Assembly: GCA_018889975.1 (NCBI GenBank)
Contig: CP076546.1
Coordinates: forward strand, 2,790,001-2,854,000
Direction: 5' to 3'
Length of the DNA: 64,000 nucleotides
Source of the DNA: Bacillus sp. NP157
GTDB lineage: Bacteria; Pseudomonadota; Gammaproteobacteria; Xanthomonadales; Rhodanobacteraceae
Shown: one piece after another, positions 46,831-56,061 of the stretch
Layout: each line of letters starts with the position of its first letter
Numbering within the stretch: the first letter of the stretch is position 1
Notes under the pieces: model-generated
The model's input: only the letters and a program-made list of their open reading frames with translations
Database searches by the model: none
Told to the model about the DNA's origin: nothing
Program-made: the position numbers and the translations under genes

Positions 46831-48621
46831 ATGGGTTCGCACGGCAGTTCACTGGAAGCATTGAATCGATGGGTCGATGACGTTGCCCGCCTCACGGAGC
46901 CCGGCTCCGTCGCGTGGTGTGACGGGTCCGACGCGGAGTACATGCGCCTCGTCGAGACGATGCTCGCCAGCGGTGATCTCCTCCCGCTCAACGAGAAGAC
47001 CAACCCCCGCAGCTACCTGCATCGCTCGCACCCCTCCGACGTGGCGCGCGTGGAGCACCTGACCTTCGTCTGCACGCCCGACGAGGAAGATGCCGGCCCG
47101 AACAACCACTGGATGGCACCTGCCGACGCCCACGCGAAGATCGACGCCCTGTTCGCAGGGGCCATGCGCGGCCGCACCATGTACGTGATCCCGTATTGCA
47201 TGGGCCCGATCGATTCGCCGATCGCGCGTTGTGGCGTGGAAATCACCGACAGCCCTTACGTTGTCGCCAACATGCGGATCATGACTCGCATGGGTGCGCC
47301 GGCACTGGCGCGGATCGAGCGCGAAGGCGTCTTCGTCAAAGGCCTGCACTCCACCGGCGACCTCGATCCGGAACGCCGCTTCATCATGCATTTCCCCGAG
47401 GAACTGGCGATCAAGTCAATCGGCTCGGGTTACGGCGGCAACGCGCTCCTGGGCAAGAAGTGCCATGCCCTGCGCATCGCCAGCCACCAGGCCCGCCGCG
47501 AAGGCTGGCTGGCGGAGCACATGCTGATCGTCGGCATCGAAAACCCCAAGGGCGAAAAGCATTACATCGCCGCGGCGTTCCCCTCGGCTTGCGGCAAGAC
47601 CAACCTCGCCATGCTGATTCCCACCGAGGGCTATCGCGAAGCCGGCTGGAAGGTGTGGACCGTCGGCGACGACATCTGCTGGATGACGCCGGGCGAAGAC
47701 GGCCGGCTGTGGGCGATCAATCCCGAGGCGGGCTACTTCGGGGTGGCCCCGGGCACGGGGGCGAACACTAATCCGGCGGCGCTGGAAACCCTCGGCCATG
47801 ATGCGATCTTCACCAACACGGCCGTGACCGCGGACGGCCGCCCCTGGTGGGAGGGCCTCGGCGAAGGTGCACCGGTCACCGACTGGCAGGGGTGCGCATT
47901 CGACCCGGCCAACGGCCCGGCCGCCCATCCGAACTCGCGTTTCACCGTGTCGGCAAAGCAGTGCCCGAGCTGGGCGCCCGAGTCGGAAGATGCGAGCGGC
48001 GTCCCGATTTCGGCGATCGTTTTCGGTGGCCGTCGTCCGTCGCTCGTGCCGCTCGTCTTCGAAGCGAAGGACTGGGCGCACGGCGTACTCGTCGGTGCCG
48101 CGATGGGTTCGGAGACGACCGCCGCCGCGACGGGTGCGGTGGGCGTGCTGCGCCGGGATTCCATGGCGATGAAGCCGTTCTGCGGCTACAACTTCGCCGA
48201 CTATTTCGCCCACTGGCTGTCGTTCGACAAGCCCGGCGCGAAGTTGCCGCGGATCTTCCACGTGAACTGGTTCCGCAAGGACGCCGACGGCCGCTTCATG
48301 TGGCCCGGCTACGGCGAGAACCTGCGCGTGCTCGACTGGATGATCCAGCGCGTGGAAGGCCAGGCCAGCGGCGAGGAGACACCGATCGGCGTCGTCCCAG
48401 CCAGGGGCGAGCTCAATACCGACGGCCTGGCGATCGCGCCGGGCACGGTCGACGAGCTGCTGCGCGTGGACGTGGACGGCTGGGTGGAAGAGCTCAACGC
48501 CATCGGCACGTACCTCGACGGCTTCGGCGAACGCATGCCCGAACGCCTCAAGGCCGAACGGGCCCGCGTCAGCAAGGCACTGGAAGCCGCCGTGGAACGC
48601 CGCGCCGAACGCGTAGCCTGA
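46831..48621 (+). CDS. pckG: Phosphoenolpyruvate carboxykinase (GTP)
   Basis: A 596-residue GTP-dependent PEPCK that converts oxaloacetate to PEP in gluconeogenesis. The family signature FPSACGKTN is at residues 250-258. Other landmarks: IGSGYGGNALLGKKCHALRIAS, NPEAGYFGVAPGT, PHSG-like region replaced by the usual C-terminal MKPFCGYNFADYF. GGAGA precedes the ATG. A near-palindrome CAGGCAATTACCTG lies at the leader. Confidence 0.96.
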   Translation: MGSHGSSLEALNRWVDDVARLTEPGSVAWCDGSDAEYMRLVETMLASGDLLPLNEKTNPRSYLHRSHPSDVARVEHLTFVCTPDEEDAGPNNHWMAPADAHAKIDALFAGAMRGRTMYVIPYCMGPIDSPIARCGVEITDSPYVVANMRIMTRMGAPALARIEREGVFVKGLHSTGDLDPERRFIMHFPEELAIKSIGSGYGGNALLGKKCHALRIASHQARREGWLAEHMLIVGIENPKGEKHYIAAAFPSACGKTNLAMLIPTEGYREAGWKVWTVGDDICWMTPGEDGRLWAINPEAGYFGVAPGTGANTNPAALETLGHDAIFTNTAVTADGRPWWEGLGEGAPVTDWQGCAFDPANGPAAHPNSRFTVSAKQCPSWAPESEDASGVPISAIVFGGRRPSLVPLVFEAKDWAHGVLVGAAMGSETTAAATGAVGVLRRDSMAMKPFCGYNFADYFAHWLSFDKPGAKLPRIFHVNWFRKDADGRFMWPGYGENLRVLDWMIQRVEGQASGEETPIGVVPARGELNTDGLAIAPGTVDELLRVDVDGWVEELNAIGTYLDGFGERMPERLKAERARVSKALEAAVERRAERVA

Positions 48622-48634
48622 CCCACCCCGCCCC

Positions 48635-48657
48635 ATGTAGGAGCGCGCCTGCGCGCG
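48635..48657 (+). repeat. REP element, head 14 bases after the pckG stop
   Basis: GTAG head, GAGCGCGC, CT, GCGCGCGAT, forward orientation. Confidence 0.9.
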
Positions 48658-48759
48658 ATGGAGCCCCCAGGCCCATCCATCGCGCGCAGAGCCTCGCCAT
48701 CCGGATTCCCATCCCTGCCCTTAAACCGTTTCCCCCTTGCCCGCATCCAAGCTGGCAAG

Positions 48760-49347
48760 ATGAACGCCCTATGCCTCGCCGCCACTTCCTTCATGCAGCC
48801 TGAGCTGCCCGCCACGACGTCGGACGACGACATCGTGCGCGCCGCGATCGGTGGCGATCGCAAGGCGTTCGAGAAGCTCTATCGCAAGCATGCCGACCGC
48901 GTTTACGGCGCCATCCTTCGCCTGGCCGGGTTCGACCACGCCCGCGCCGAGGACCTGACCCAGGAAGCCTTCATCCGCGCATGGCAGAAGCTGGACAGCT
49001 TTCGCTTCGAGAGCGCATTCGGCACCTGGGTCTACCGGCTGGCGGTGAACGTGGCGCTGATGTCCATACGCGCCCGCAACGCCGACCCGGTCAGCATCGT
49101 CGACGACGAACACCTGCCCGACCTCGCCGACACCGATAACCCCGTCCGCGCCATCGAGCGCGACGAGCTGGAAAAGGCCATCTCGGGTTTACCCCCGCGG
49201 GCCCGCGCCGTCCTCGTGCTGCACGACGTGGAAGGCTGGAAACACGAGGAGATCGCCACCGAACTCGGCATGGCGGTCGGTTCCTCGAAAGCGCAGTTAC
49301 ACCGTGCCCGCGGCCTGCTCCGCCGCGTGCTGGGAGAAAAGCCATGA
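48760..49347 (+). CDS. ECF-type RNA polymerase sigma factor
   Basis: A 195-residue sigma-70 family protein. Region 2 (about 27-95: FEKLYRKHADRVYGAILRLAGFDHARAEDLTQEAFIRAWQKLDSFRFESAFGTWVYRLAVN) and region 4 (about 135-190: LPPRARAVLVLHDVEGWKHEEIATELGMAVGSSKAQLHRAR) are clear. The alternative start at 48793 (MQPELP) cannot be excluded, as neither has a strong ribosome-binding site. The next gene overlaps by 4 bases and is probably its regulator. Confidence 0.92.
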   Translation: MNALCLAATSFMQPELPATTSDDDIVRAAIGGDRKAFEKLYRKHADRVYGAILRLAGFDHARAEDLTQEAFIRAWQKLDSFRFESAFGTWVYRLAVNVALMSIRARNADPVSIVDDEHLPDLADTDNPVRAIERDELEKAISGLPPRARAVLVLHDVEGWKHEEIATELGMAVGSSKAQLHRARGLLRRVLGEKP

Positions 49348-49763
49348 ACGACCTCGAATACCTGCGCCAGATGCGCTCGCTCAACCGCCCCGTCGCGCCC
49401 CCACGCGACCTGTGGGCGGGGATCGAAGCCCGCCTCGATGGACCGGCCGCCGTCACCCCCGTACGCCACCGTCGTGGCCACGCCTGGGCCATGGCCGCCG
49501 CGATCGCCGGCGTCGCCGTCCTCAGCGGCGGCATCGGCCTGCGCCTTGCCCCCGGTGGCAGCGATGCCGTGGCCGAGGCGCCAGCCCACTGGAAGCCCAC
49601 CGACCCGCGCCTGACCGGCGCCGCGGTGGAACTCGATGCCGCCCGCCTGGAACTCACCCAGGCCATGCAGGATTCACCGCAGTCCCCGGCGCTCCAGCGC
49701 CTGCTGCAGAAAACCGAACGCCAGCGTGACCGTCTCCGCTCCTTTGACAAGCAAGCCGGCTAA
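49344..49763 (+). CDS. Small single-pass membrane protein, probable anti-sigma factor
   Basis: A 139-residue protein. The N-terminal 40 residues (MNDLEYLRQMRSLNRPVAPPRDLWAGIEARL) resemble cytosolic anti-sigma segments. One membrane helix (about 48-66) follows, and the C-terminal half is periplasmic and helical. It has no zinc-binding motif. Overlaps the sigma gene by 4 bases (ATGA), the typical sigma/anti-sigma layout. Confidence 0.75.
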   Translation: MNDLEYLRQMRSLNRPVAPPRDLWAGIEARLDGPAAVTPVRHRRGHAWAMAAAIAGVAVLSGGIGLRLAPGGSDAVAEAPAHWKPTDPRLTGAAVELDAARLELTQAMQDSPQSPALQRLLQKTERQRDRLRSFDKQAG

Positions 49764-49793
49764 GTCACCGCGACACCCGCCAGGATCCATGCC

Positions 49794-50705
49794 ATGAAAA
49801 TGCTCTATGCCACTCCCCTACTGCTGGCGCTGTCGATCGGTCAGGCGTTTGCCTCGACACCGATCAACCTGTCGAAAGACATCCGGCCCAATGCAAAGAT
49901 CAGCATCGACAACACCAAGGGCGAAGTCACCGTCACCGCCTGGGACAAGAACCAGGTGCAGGTGACCGGCACGCTCGGCGACGGCGCCAGGCCGATCGAA
50001 CTCGATGGCGACGCAGGCAACATCGACATCCGCGTCGACACCGGCGGCGGGAAGAACGGCAGCTGGTTCAGCTGGGGCAATGACACACGGATGCAGCCCA
50101 CCGTGCTCAACGTGCGCGTGCCGAAGGGCGTGCAGGTCGACATCAACGTGGTCAGCGCGCCGGTGAGCATCGATGGCCTGGACGGCGGCAAGGTCTCGGT
50201 CGACTCGGTCAGCGGCCGCATCCGCGCCAATGTCCGTTCCCCGGAAATCAGCATGCAGACGGTCAGCGGCACCATCGACCTGGCTGGCAAGGCCAGCAAG
50301 GCCGACCTGCAGACGGTCTCGGGCGACATCACCGCTCCAGGCATCACCGACAAGGTGGAAGCGCAGACCGTCTCGGGCCGCATGACCATCGGTGGCGGAC
50401 CGTGGAAGGAAGCGAACTTCAGCACGGTGTCGGGCGACACGCAGATCCACGGCGGCATCATCGACGGCGGCAAGATCACCGTGGATTCCATGAGCGGCGA
50501 CGTCGAACTCGCCCTGCCCGCCGCCACCTCCGCGAAGCTCGAAGCCTCTACCTTCAGCGGCGACCTGCGCACCGATTTCGGCACGCCGAGCAAGGGCGAC
50601 GACGGCCCGGGCAAGGAATTGAAAGCCACGATCGGCAGCGGTGCCGGCACGATCCATCTCGAAGCCTTCAGCGGCGACGTGAAGATCCGGCGGGCGGGTA
50701 ACTGA
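49794..50705 (+). CDS. DUF4097 family beta-repeat secreted protein
   Basis: A 303-residue protein with a signal peptide (MKMLYATPLLLALSIGQAFA). The rest is a beta-helix-like domain of repeated S-x-S-G-x-I/V-x-V units (VDSVSGRIRANV, QTVSGTIDLAG, QTVSGDITA, STVSGDTQIHG, DSMSGDVELAL, TFSGDLRTDF, AFSGDVKIR). The role is unknown; adhesion or envelope-stress is suggested by the sigma operon. Confidence 0.9.
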   Translation: MKMLYATPLLLALSIGQAFASTPINLSKDIRPNAKISIDNTKGEVTVTAWDKNQVQVTGTLGDGARPIELDGDAGNIDIRVDTGGGKNGSWFSWGNDTRMQPTVLNVRVPKGVQVDINVVSAPVSIDGLDGGKVSVDSVSGRIRANVRSPEISMQTVSGTIDLAGKASKADLQTVSGDITAPGITDKVEAQTVSGRMTIGGGPWKEANFSTVSGDTQIHGGIIDGGKITVDSMSGDVELALPAATSAKLEASTFSGDLRTDFGTPSKGDDGPGKELKATIGSGAGTIHLEAFSGDVKIRRAGN

Positions 50706-50742
50706 GAGGCGCGGCAGTCGTTCGCTGCGCTCGCTGCGAGTC

Positions 50743-50799
50743 GCAGCCTTCGGCTGCTGGAAGTCGTAACGGGCGCAACTCACAGCCCGCCCAGCGGGC
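50743..50799. other. Two hairpins between convergent genes (no T tract)
   Basis: GCAGCC-TTC-GGCTGC at 50743-50757 and GCCCGC-CCA-GCGGGC at 50785-50799 lie between DUF4097 (+) and the OM-like gene (-). Neither has a T tract, so termination may be Rho-dependent. Confidence 0.4.
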
Positions 50800-50808
50800 G
50801 GCTACCGG

Positions 50809-51768
50809 TCAGAGATCCTGGTGATACTGCACGTACGGCGTACGCGACTGATCCGGCTCGGGCATGTTCGCGCCACCGGTGGGCGCCGTGCTCGACGACC
50901 AGACGTTCTGCGCACCGACCGACAGTTCGCCGCGCCACGGCAGGCGCCACGTCACGCCGAGGTCGATGGCGTTCCAGCGACGGTCACCGTTCAATGCGTT
51001 CACCGCACCGGCTTCCGGCTGCATGCTGCGACCGGTGATGGCGCCGTAGATCGGGCCGCGGTCGACGCCGAGGCTGAGCGATTTCTGGTCCACCGCGCCG
51101 AGACCGAGCAGGTTGCCCGGAACGAGGCGGACGCGACCGACGCTGGCACCGAGGTCTATACCGCTACGCGCACCCAGGTCGAGGCGACCGTGGGCGTTGA
51201 CTTCGGTGCTCGACGACAGCGCACCGAACGGCAGGCCGGATGCGGTCGTCAGGCCAGGCAACACGCGCGGCAGCGCCGCACCGGCGCCATTCGGCCGGGC
51301 CGAACCCACGCCGACGCCAATGCTGTAACCCGTGCCGCGATAGGTCGCACCCACTTCGCTGCCGACGATGCGCGGCGGCGTGCCGGGCTCATTGCAACGA
51401 TCGCCGCTGCGTGCGGCGGCGGCAGGCGTGCCGCAGGATTCGAGCGAATTGATCCAGCCCTGGTTACTGACGCTGGCATGCGCGGAAACGCGCGGGCCGA
51501 GGTCGTACTGCAGGCCACTGGAAAGGAAAGGACCCGACTGCACCGGGCGGACGGACAGCGGACTGGTCGGATCGACCCGGGAGTCCGTCGTCGCGGCGAG
51601 TGAGCGGCCATCGTCCGTGCGCCACAGCGTCACCGCCGCCTGGCCACCATCGCCTTCGACCGGCGCAGCCAGCAAACGGGCGGGCGAGGTGTCGGCCCCT
51701 ACCGGCACGACCTGTCCTGCCGCGGCGAGCGGCATGAACAAAAGCGTGGCGAGAAGAGACTTGCGCAT
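50809..51768 (-). CDS. Secreted beta-rich protein, probable outer-membrane type
   Basis: A 319-residue protein with signal peptide (MRKSLLATLLFMPLAAAG). Gly/Ser-rich alternating hydrophobic strands follow (for example GATYRGTGYSIGVGVGSARP, GRLDLGARSGIDLGASVG, WRGELSVGAQNVWSS), which fits a beta-barrel. No close family is recognised. Two Cys (about 109 and 122) may form a disulfide. Start at the signal-peptide ATG; an upstream in-frame codon adds 32 residues. Confidence 0.75.
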   Translation of the reverse strand: MRKSLLATLLFMPLAAAGQVVPVGADTSPARLLAAPVEGDGGQAAVTLWRTDDGRSLAATTDSRVDPTSPLSVRPVQSGPFLSSGLQYDLGPRVSAHASVSNQGWINSLESCGTPAAAARSGDRCNEPGTPPRIVGSEVGATYRGTGYSIGVGVGSARPNGAGAALPRVLPGLTTASGLPFGALSSSTEVNAHGRLDLGARSGIDLGASVGRVRLVPGNLLGLGAVDQKSLSLGVDRGPIYGAITGRSMQPEAGAVNALNGDRRWNAIDLGVTWRLPWRGELSVGAQNVWSSSTAPTGGANMPEPDQSRTPYVQYHQDL

Positions 51769-52029
51769 GGTTACCGTATCGGCAGGTGGCTGGCTTTCCC
51801 CATCCTCCCGCACCAGCCTTGGCGGGGAGGTATGAGCATACCCCATTTTACTTTTTACTAACACCCCATTCCTACGGCTTAAGAAAAGAACGGCGCTGCC
51901 GTTTATGACCAGTAAGGGGAGTTTTCGCGCACCGGATCAGCCGCCATGAGACTGGCGGAGCCGCGCCCGTCGCGCCCCGCCTTGAACGCATATAGACTGA
52001 TCCGACCACGACCGGAAACCACGTTGGCG

Positions 52030-54924
52030 ATGACCATCGCTCCATCACAAAGCCCCGCTTTGCAGGCTCCCGGTCCGGCCGAGGTGGAGCCGCTGCACGA
52101 CGCCGTGGAGCGCCTCCTGCGCGCGGCCGACGCCGAAAGCGTGCGCGGCGAATGCGAAGCCTTCGCCCGCTGCCTCCTGCCCGAGGCGCACACCGCCTGG
52201 CGCGAGGCGACGGCCGAGCCGGCGCGTGGCCATGTCGTCGTGGACCTGGGCAGCGATCCCCAGACCGAACGCACCCTCGAGTTGCACACCACCGAGCAGG
52301 ACAGCGCCGGCTGGGCCGACATGATCGGCTGGCTGGGTCGCCTCGCCGCGGCCCGCCTGCGCCAGCTCGCCGAAACGGCAAACCTCTACGAGGCGATCTC
52401 GCGCCTCGCGCTGGCCGAACGGCTGCAGCGTGCGCTCTACGCCATCGCCGAGCAGGCGGGCGCCGAGCACAACATGAACGACATGATGAGCGCCCTGCAC
52501 GGCATCGTGGGCAGCCTCATGTACGCCGAGAATTTCTTCATCGTGCTGTACGACTCGCAGAACCGTACGGTGCGCTTCCCCTACTTCGTCGATTCGGTGG
52601 ATCCGGATATCCCGGATCCCGACGGCATCCGCCCGATCGAAGCCATTGAGAACACGCTGACCTGGCATGTGCTCAAGAGCGGCAAGTCGATGATGGGTGC
52701 CAGCACCGACCTGGAAAAGAACCTGCCCGGCCCGCGCGTCCCGATCGGACCGCCCAGCGACGACTGGCTCGGCGTGCCGATGAAGCGTGCCGACGACGTG
52801 GTCGGTGCCCTGGTCGTGCAGAGCTACCGCCCGGATACCCGCTACACGCAAAACGATCGTGAACTGCTCACCTACGTGGCACAGCACGTGCAGACCGCGC
52901 TTGAGCGCCGCCAGGCCCACGAGGAGCTGGAGCGCCGGGTGACCACGCGCACCGCCGCCCTGCGCGAAGCCAACCGCGTCCTGCGCCAGCAGGTGCTGCA
53001 GCGCCAGCGCGGCGAACGCCTGCAGGCGGCGCTGTTTCGCATCGCCGAGCTCGCCAACACGTCGGACAGCATCGAGAACTTCTACGCCGCCGTGCATCGC
53101 GTCATCGGTGGCCTGCTCTACGCGCGCAACTTCTATATCGCACTGCTTTCCGAAGACCAGAACAAGCTTACCTTCCCGTATTCGGTGGACGAACTGGACG
53201 GCGTGCGCGAACCGCGCGAGCTTGGCCGCGGCCTTACCGAGTTTGTATTGCGCAACGGCAAGGCGTTGCTGGCCGACCGCGAGGAAATCGACCGCCTGAA
53301 CCGCGACCTGGTGCTCTCCACCAGCGGCGCGCGGTCGCTGCACTGGCTTGGCGTCCCGCTCATCTGGAACGAGAAATCGATGGGCGTGCTGGCCGTGCAG
53401 AGCTACACGCCGGAGCACACCTACAGCGCGCGCGACCAGGAACTGCTCACCTTCGTGAGCTACCACATCGCCAACGCACTGCAGCGCAAATATACCACCG
53501 AGTCGCTGAAGCAGGCCTACGCCAGCCTCGAGCGCCGCGTCACCGAACGCACCCGCGCGCTGGCCCTCGCCAACCGCGACCTGCGCGAGCAGATCGCCGA
53601 ACGCGAGCGCGTCGAACGCCGGCTGAAATACGAAACCCTGCACGATTCGCTTACCGGCCTGCCCAACCGCACGCTGCTGCTGCAGCGCCTCGAGCAGGCA
53701 CTGAACCATTACCGCGAGAATCCGACGGACCTGTTCGCGGTGCTGTTCATCGACCTCGATCGCTTCAAGGTCATCAACGATTCGGTCGGCCACCTGGTCG
53801 GCGACGACCTGTTGTTCCAGGTCGGCGGTCGCGTCCGCGCCTGCCTGAAGACCCGCGACGTGGTGGCACGCCTGGGCGGTGACGAGTTCGCCGTGCTGGT
53901 GGAAGGCATCACCGACCCGCAGGCCGCCACGCACATCGCCGAGCGGATCATTGCCCAGTTGCAGACGCCGTTCCGCCTGGGTGCGAAGGAAATCTTCACC
54001 TCAGCCTCGATCGGCATCGCGTTGCCGACCCTGGACTACACCCGTCCGGAAGAACTTCTGCGCGACGCCGATTCGGCGATGTATCGCGCCAAGGCCGAAG
54101 GTCGCCACCGTGCGGCGGTGTTCGACGACCGCCTGCGTCGCGAAGCCCTGCTCCTGCTAGAACTGGAAGGCGACCTGCGCCGCGCGATCGCGCGCAACGA
54201 ATTCGTACCGTTCTTCCAGCCGATCGTGGAACTGGAAGGACCGCGCGTGGTGGGCTACGAGGCCTTGCTACGCTGGCGGCATCCTGAGCGCGGCCTGTTG
54301 CCGCCGGGCGAGTTCCTCGCCGTGGCCGAAGATACGGGCTGCGCCGAGGCCATCGACTGGCAGATCTTCGAACAGGTGGCGCGACAGGCACGTGCCCTGA
54401 CCCGCGACGAGGGGTTCATCAGCATCAATGTCTCGGGCAGCCACTTCCGCTCGCCCAACCTCGACCAGCGCCTGCTCGACCTGTTCGCCGAACACGAAGT
54501 GCCCGCCCGCTGCATCCGCGTGGAAGTGACCGAGCGCGCGCTGCTGGAAAACCCGGCGCAGGTGAAACGCATCCTCGAGAACCTGCGCAACCATGGCGTC
54601 GGCATCGCGCTCGACGACTTCGGCACGGGTTACTCGTCGCTGAGCTACCTGCACCAGTACCCGATCGAAACGCTGAAGATCGACCGTTCGTTCATCATCG
54701 AACTGCCGGCCGAGGACGTCGAAGGCCACAGCACCGCCGTGGTTCGCGCTATCCAGGCGCTTGCCGACTCGCTGCGCATGCAGGTCATCGCCGAAGGCAT
54801 CGAGACGGAAACGCAGATGCGTGCGTTGCAGCGCATCGGTTGTCGCTTTGGCCAGGGCTTCCTGTTCGCCCAGCCGGCGCCGGCCAGCAAGTGGCTGGGG
54901 GCACCGCTTTCGCTGGATGCGTGA
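52030..54924 (+). CDS. Bifunctional c-di-GMP enzyme: GAF-GAF-GGDEF-EAL
   Basis: A 964-residue cytosolic protein. Two similar GAF domains lie at about 130-295 (YAENFFIVLYDSQNRTVRFPYFVD) and 330-490 (YARNFYIALLSEDQNKLTFPYSVD), each followed by a similar coiled-coil (ERRVTTRTAALREANR, ERRVTERTRALALANR). The GGDEF domain is about 533-700 with intact GGDEF at 616-620; the EAL domain is about 715-955 with EALLRW at 744-749 and DDFGTGYSSL. The I-site position upstream of GGDEF reads KTRD, not RxxD, so product inhibition may be weak. It could make, break or switch c-di-GMP. An in-frame upstream ATG at 51946 is less likely. Confidence 0.93.
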   Translation: MTIAPSQSPALQAPGPAEVEPLHDAVERLLRAADAESVRGECEAFARCLLPEAHTAWREATAEPARGHVVVDLGSDPQTERTLELHTTEQDSAGWADMIGWLGRLAAARLRQLAETANLYEAISRLALAERLQRALYAIAEQAGAEHNMNDMMSALHGIVGSLMYAENFFIVLYDSQNRTVRFPYFVDSVDPDIPDPDGIRPIEAIENTLTWHVLKSGKSMMGASTDLEKNLPGPRVPIGPPSDDWLGVPMKRADDVVGALVVQSYRPDTRYTQNDRELLTYVAQHVQTALERRQAHEELERRVTTRTAALREANRVLRQQVLQRQRGERLQAALFRIAELANTSDSIENFYAAVHRVIGGLLYARNFYIALLSEDQNKLTFPYSVDELDGVREPRELGRGLTEFVLRNGKALLADREEIDRLNRDLVLSTSGARSLHWLGVPLIWNEKSMGVLAVQSYTPEHTYSARDQELLTFVSYHIANALQRKYTTESLKQAYASLERRVTERTRALALANRDLREQIAERERVERRLKYETLHDSLTGLPNRTLLLQRLEQALNHYRENPTDLFAVLFIDLDRFKVINDSVGHLVGDDLLFQVGGRVRACLKTRDVVARLGGDEFAVLVEGITDPQAATHIAERIIAQLQTPFRLGAKEIFTSASIGIALPTLDYTRPEELLRDADSAMYRAKAEGRHRAAVFDDRLRREALLLLELEGDLRRAIARNEFVPFFQPIVELEGPRVVGYEALLRWRHPERGLLPPGEFLAVAEDTGCAEAIDWQIFEQVARQARALTRDEGFISINVSGSHFRSPNLDQRLLDLFAEHEVPARCIRVEVTERALLENPAQVKRILENLRNHGVGIALDDFGTGYSSLSYLHQYPIETLKIDRSFIIELPAEDVEGHSTAVVRAIQALADSLRMQVIAEGIETETQMRALQRIGCRFGQGFLFAQPAPASKWLGAPLSLDA

Positions 54925-55013
54925 GGGGCGATTGGGGTGGGTGGCCCGGCGCTGGGTGGGTTGGATTTTTTTAAGCGGCGGGTTGATAGCTAGATAGGTA
55001 GTCGCTACCGGGG

Positions 55014-55036
55014 ATCGCGCGCAGGCGCGCTCCTAC
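55014..55036 (-). repeat. REP element, supplies the hslO stop codon
   Basis: Minus strand reads GTAG, GAGCGCGC, CT, GCGCGCGAT. Bases 55033-55035 are the hslO TAG stop. Confidence 0.9.
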
Positions 55037-55956
55037 TGGAGGGTGGAGGGGGACGGGGGGGCGGCGTCGGCCTGGGTGAGTAGTTGTTCCGCGTCCACGG
55101 CATCGAAAACGTAACGGGTCGCGCAGAACTCGCAGATCACCTCGATCTCGCCGTTACGGTCTTCCAGCGTCGCCTCCACTTCGTCGCGGCCGAGCGCCCG
55201 CAGCATCCCTTCCACGCGCTCGCGCGAACAGGTGCAGCCGAAGGCCAGCGAACGCGGCTCGTACAGGCGCACGGACTCTTCGTGATACAGCCGGTAGAGC
55301 AACTGCTCCGGCGGCGTCCCCAGCATTTCCTTGGCGCCCAGCGTGCTGGTCAGCATGCCCACGCGCTCCCATGCGTCGTCATCGGCTTCGGCGGCATCGT
55401 GGCCACCTTCGCCCGGCACCGGCTGCAGCATGAGTCCCACGGCATGCTCACCGTCGGCGGCGAGGAGGATGCGTGCGGGAAGCTGCTCTGAGCGCTCGAA
55501 ATACCCTTCCAGCGCGGCGCTGATCGATTCCGTGCCGCCCAGGTCGACCACGCCCTGGTAGCGACCCTTGTCGACGTGGCCGACGGTGATCGCCAGCATG
55601 GCGTCGTCGAGGTCGCTGAGGTTGACGCTGTCGCCCACGGCCTCGGGGTCGAATCGCGCAAGGCCACGGATACGACCCTGGTCGGTGCACTCGGCGAACA
55701 GCAGGCGCACCGCACCCTGGCTCTTGAACTCGAGCGACAAGGCGCCTTCGAACTTGATGTTGCCGGTAAGCAGCGCACTGGCCGCCATCGCCTGGCCCAG
55801 CGTGTCGTGCAGGCCCGCCGGATAATCCACGCGTGAGGCGATATCGCGCCAGCTCTGGCCCAGCCGCACGAACACGCCGCGCACGCCCGCTTTCTCGAGC
55901 ATGAAGCGGTGCAGCACGTCGTCGGAAACGAGGGTTTCGACAAGGGAATCGGTCAC
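55033..55956 (-). CDS. hslO: Redox-regulated chaperone Hsp33
   Basis: A 307-residue holdase activated by oxidation. Zn-binding Cys241, Cys243 (GCTCS) and Cys275, Cys278 (CEFC) are conserved. Starts with GTG eight bases after AGGAGA. Family length is about 290. Stop codon is part of the REP element. Confidence 0.95.
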   Translation of the reverse strand: MTDSLVETLVSDDVLHRFMLEKAGVRGVFVRLGQSWRDIASRVDYPAGLHDTLGQAMAASALLTGNIKFEGALSLEFKSQGAVRLLFAECTDQGRIRGLARFDPEAVGDSVNLSDLDDAMLAITVGHVDKGRYQGVVDLGGTESISAALEGYFERSEQLPARILLAADGEHAVGLMLQPVPGEGGHDAAEADDDAWERVGMLTSTLGAKEMLGTPPEQLLYRLYHEESVRLYEPRSLAFGCTCSRERVEGMLRALGRDEVEATLEDRNGEIEVICEFCATRYVFDAVDAEQLLTQADAAPPSPSTLQ

Positions 55957-56061
55957 GATGGGTCTCCTGGTGATCCGACGGAAGATGGGGGCGCGCGGCC
56001 GGGGCGACAAGCCCGGCGCCAATGCCCCTTATACTGCGCCATCCTTCGCCAGCGCGCCGCC

